This document shows positions 8,421 to 11,713 of a DNA stretch of 11,713 nt, piece by piece. The notes below the pieces were generated by a model, which was not told the origin of the DNA, did not search any database, and saw only the letters and a list, made by a program, of their open reading frames with translations. Made by a program: the position numbers and the translations under genes. The number at the start of each line of letters is the position of its first letter. Position 1 is the first letter of the stretch. This stretch comes from Hyphochytrium catenoides (Eukaryota; Sar; Hyphochytriomycetes; Hyphochytriales; Hyphochytriaceae), in NCBI GenBank assembly GCA_900088475.1, contig FLMG01002879.1, positions 9,621 to 21,333 of the forward strand. Reading direction: 5' to 3'.

Positions 8421-8579
8421 ACGGGCTAGCTGTAGAAGCTGCTTTCCTGTATAATGAGTCTGAGTCGTCGAGCTGCCCGGATGGCTGGTATACTTATCTG
8501 AGTTACTTCTCCACCTCGAACACAGCGGCCAGATTTTAGATTGCTGTCGGAAGGGGCAAATCTTTGAGGAAGCTATGTA

Positions 8580-11180
8580 AGTTAAAGCGACACGATGAAC
8601 ACTCTCTTGCTGATAATCTACGTCATTCGCATTCGTCTCTCTTCTTTATCTCTCCGTGACCCCTCTGCTGCTCTTCTTGACTTCCAATCTAATTGTCTCT
8701 TGCGCATCACTCTTCTGCAGCTCTAAATCCTCGGTTGTCTTATCTTTTTGTGTAGGTGTCTCTGTTCTTTGATCTCTCCACCCTCGTAATATAAGCTGCT
8801 ACTCCCCTCTCTTCTCCATCTTGCCCTTCTTGTACCTCTCTCTCTCTAAAGCTCTCCTCTTTTCCCTTTCCTTCTATCCGCTCCTCCTGTTTACGTCTTT
8901 TGTCCTAATCTCACTTTCTTTAGCCCATTCCAATCTATCCTCAATTGGGGCCTATTATTGTACAATGTGCAGTATCATATCATGCTTTTAGCAGCACTTT
9001 TATACTCCTCCGCTCCGAGGTGCTGAGGAGGAAGCTGAGGAAGCCTTTTGCTGCACAGAAATTCAGGCCAGGATGAGGGTGGAGAAACAGAAGAGACCAC
9101 ATCAGACCCCGGATTACGTTTGAGAGCTAAAGCGAGAGGGGATGCAATGTATGTGGCTTATTAGGGAGCACTATATGCCTTTCCTCAAGATGATGCAATC
9201 TCGCTACAATCCCCCCGGGCCCTTTTCCTCATATGCATCACAAACTGCTGCAGTCGAGTGCCTCCCCATTTCAACTTTTATCATCTTAGGCAGTCACAGG
9301 TTCCAGGTGGCAGGATAGGCTTGAGCTACCACCAAGTTTGCTTTTTTCCTCGACAGCGGAGGTGGAACGCCGCAGCAAAGAGGGAATCTAGAGTAAAGTC
9401 TGAACAACTTCTCAAGACGAAGCGCCTTCATACTGATCATTTAGTGTCTCTTTTCTCCATATTTGCCTCCTCTCTCTTCCGTTCCGCCTTGCTTTCTTAC
9501 TTTAACTCTTTCCCTTCTCCTTATTATGTTGCTCTATATCTTTATTTCCTCTTCATTTTTGCCCTCTGCTTCCCTTTTCGGTCTTACCTGGCCTTCTTCG
9601 CATTCTACTGCTGGGTCTTTTCCCCTTTCTCTCTTCTTATCTGTCTCTCACCATGACTGCCTTTCTTCTTACTCTTCCTCCTGCAGTAGGCCTTCTTCTT
9701 GCTCTCTTTCCGCTTCTTCCAAGATATTTTCTTTCAGTCGTTGTTCGCAGAAAGATTGATCGGCAGAGCACCAAGAGAGTCACAGTCATTCAGTCAATTG
9801 ACACATAATCATCATCAGGTCCCTCTGTTATATGTTCATCTCGACAGAGCTTCAGACAACATCAAAGTCTACCTCTGCTAGAAGTCATCAGTTCTCTCCA
9901 TTCTCCCGTGTGTCGGTCTCTTCTCTTCCTGCTCCTCTGATTCCTCTCTCTGAGCAGTTACAATCTCCCTCACTTTCATTTTTTCCTCGTTTTCTCGCTG
10001 TATCCCTCCTCCTCTATTCTTCTTTGCACGATATCTCCCGTCCTCGTTCAATCTCTCTGACCTTTTCCCTTCTCAGGCATGAACCTTCCTCTGTCCTCTT
10101 CCTCTCGCCGCTACTCTCCCAACCGCTTTAAATTAGCATCACGCTTACTATTCCTAACTCAGCTGTGTTTTCTTCTATGATAGATTGACATAAAGCCAAG
10201 CACAAGAAATCATGTCAGAATCGGTTGGACTCGCCTCCCATCGCCTTCAGCATCATGACCCTTTCTCTCTCGTTGTGTCTCTGTCTGTCTTCCTCTCTTT
10301 CTCGCTCTTTGCTTTCTCCTTTCCTTGCGTCCCATTTATTTTCTTCCTTCGATCTGCTGTCTTTTCCTCACTGCCTCCTTTCATCTTTCTACACTCCATA
10401 AATTTGTCTAGTTTTACCCTGTAATGAGAGCCTACAATATGGACTATCGCTTTCCGCCTCACCAGCTCTCACCACGTGCCTCTTCTCTTTCTTAAGATGC
10501 CTCTCTCTCTCTCTATATATAATATATATACATATGCTTGTTTGCCTCCTTCAGTGCACTCAATCTTCTTGCACTCGTCCTGGTGATCTCTTGTCGTTGC
10601 CTCTAAGTACAATCTCCCTTGGCGTCTCTATCGCTTGGGGGTGATAAGTAGTCTGTATGATGTTGCAATTTTCACTCGTTCTGGATAGTCCCTGTCCCAC
10701 TTCCCTTATTTCTTAGGGTTGTAACATTTGCTCTTTTTGTTATCTTCCTTGTCTGCATCTTGTGGGTGATTCTCTCAGCTTCATCTCCGTCTTGGCTCAC
10801 TCTTACTCGGCTCTTTTCAATAAATACGGGTGAAGGCCCGACCCCATCTCCTTCTTTCATTTCGCCCTCTTGGCTACCCTCCCTTGTCGTAAATAATGGC
10901 TCACCATTCTCCGCTTTCTTGTAAGCTTTCCTCATCTGACTACCTTGAGCTTCGCTTTCTCTTCTTACTTTTTATTCCTTAGCCTGTTTTGCTCTCCTAG
11001 CTTAGGGTACTCTAACAAACTATTTGGCCACCTCTCCTTCTCACTCTGCTGCTTTGGGGATCGTAAGTACTGAACAAAAACATTATCCCTCGTCCCTCCG
11101 AATTCAGTGTCTCTTTTTATTTGAGGCCCTCCTCCGTCTCTTCTCTTCTTTCTCTTTCGTGGTCTCTGTCTCGTCAAAGT
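8580..11180. other. Long pyrimidine-rich domain (plus strand), no gene
   Basis: About 2.6 kb in which the plus strand is dominated by C and T in long TCTCTT/CCTTC runs, interrupted only by a mixed patch at about 8990-9440. Several frames of 60-130 codons are open (e.g. 9258-9656, 9832-10131), rich in Ser, Leu and Phe because of this bias; the 9258 frame would start with GTG. No reverse transcriptase, integrase or other domain pattern was seen in either strand. Confidence 0.6.
10500..10535. repeat. (CT)n(TA)n compound microsatellite
   Basis: About seven CT units pass directly into an imperfect TA run. Simple-sequence DNA within the pyrimidine-rich domain. Confidence 0.85.
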
Positions 11181-11189
11181 TCATTCATG

Positions 11190-11713
11190 CTTTCCTTCCT
11201 TTCCGTCCGCTTGCTCCTACTGGACATTTCGTACCTGTTGCCCTGAACGTTCTATACCTCCGCCATCTTCCTCTTTGCGCTCTAATTCATATGATAATCT
11301 TGCCGTCCTACTAGCCTCTAATACGCTGTATAGTGTGAGCCATCAATAATCGCTAGCCCGGGTACTTCTTTCTCTCGCTGCTTTTGACTTTATTTTTTCG
11401 AATATCGAGCTCCCTAGGGTCTGCCAATCACCTCCCTTGAGTGTATGTCCCCTCTCATCCCGGACATTCATCTGTCTCTGAAATCACCCTACTATATAGA
11501 TGACGGGCAATGCTTTTTCTTCTTGCTTCTGAATTAGTACTTCCAGAGAAGGCAAGGAGATTAAAAGGAGAGAGAAGCAAGCATAAACAAAAGAAAGAAG
11601 CACGCTACGAAGTCTTGGTCTGTCTAACCCCCAGTCCACCATCAAGACAGGAAAGGAGCCATCATAGCTGCTGAGTTCCTCAGCAATTACAATCGGAGGA
11701 GAGAGGAGGAGAA
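11190..11713. repeat. Diverged direct repeat, copy B (reaches window edge)
   Basis: Partner of copy A, in the same orientation about 4.08 kb downstream. The strongest block is about 11408-11700, where anchor words keep their order and spacing. It carries extra sequence at about 11310-11380 compared with copy A. Its right end is not visible, so terminal structures such as target-site duplications or TG...CA ends cannot be judged. Confidence 0.7.

Noticed and set aside
9258-9656. 132-codon hydrophobic plus-strand frame resembling a membrane protein
   Set aside because: It begins with GTG, and its Phe/Leu/Ser-rich sequence is what pyrimidine-rich DNA gives in any frame.

Overview
The window looks like nuclear DNA of a eukaryote with low gene density. 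The evidence is long non-coding stretches full of GA/CT, CAG/CTG and GAT microsatellites, start codons in Kozak-like contexts without ribosome binding sites, and a Nudix-M49 fusion protein of the kind known from plants and other eukaryotes. A fungus or an alga would fit; the sequence does not decide. No intron is needed in any of the three recognisable genes. Base composition is balanced, but the strands are strongly purine/pyrimidine asymmetric in blocks.

Layout. (1) 1-677, minus strand: the N-terminal 225 residues of a Nudix-like plus M49 (dipeptidyl-peptidase III-like) protein, running off the left edge; its Nudix box has lost every catalytic residue. (2) 678-3156: no convincing gene; purine-rich upstream DNA on the coding strand of gene 1, then a cluster of triplet microsatellites (1171-1699). 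(3) 3157-3531, minus strand: a GFA/CENP-V-family zinc protein with all its cysteine motifs, broken by two compensating frameshifts. (4) 3532-6548: no gene recognised; a 62-nt pure polypurine tract and a GA microsatellite block. (5) 6549-6914, plus strand: an intact 121-residue single-exon gene resembling a small domain that I associate, from memory, with phage, large-virus and scattered eukaryotic proteins. (6) About 7140-11713: no gene; two diverged direct repeats about 4.08 kb apart bracket a CCTAGG-dense island (7780-8420) and about 2.6 kb of pyrimidine-rich DNA. This could be an old non-autonomous, retroelement-like unit, but no polymerase or integrase coding was seen.

The three genes show no obvious shared pathway and are not arranged as an operon. 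The best leads are the pseudo-Nudix domain, the frameshifted GFA gene, the virus-like small gene, and the paired repeat with its CCTAGG island.
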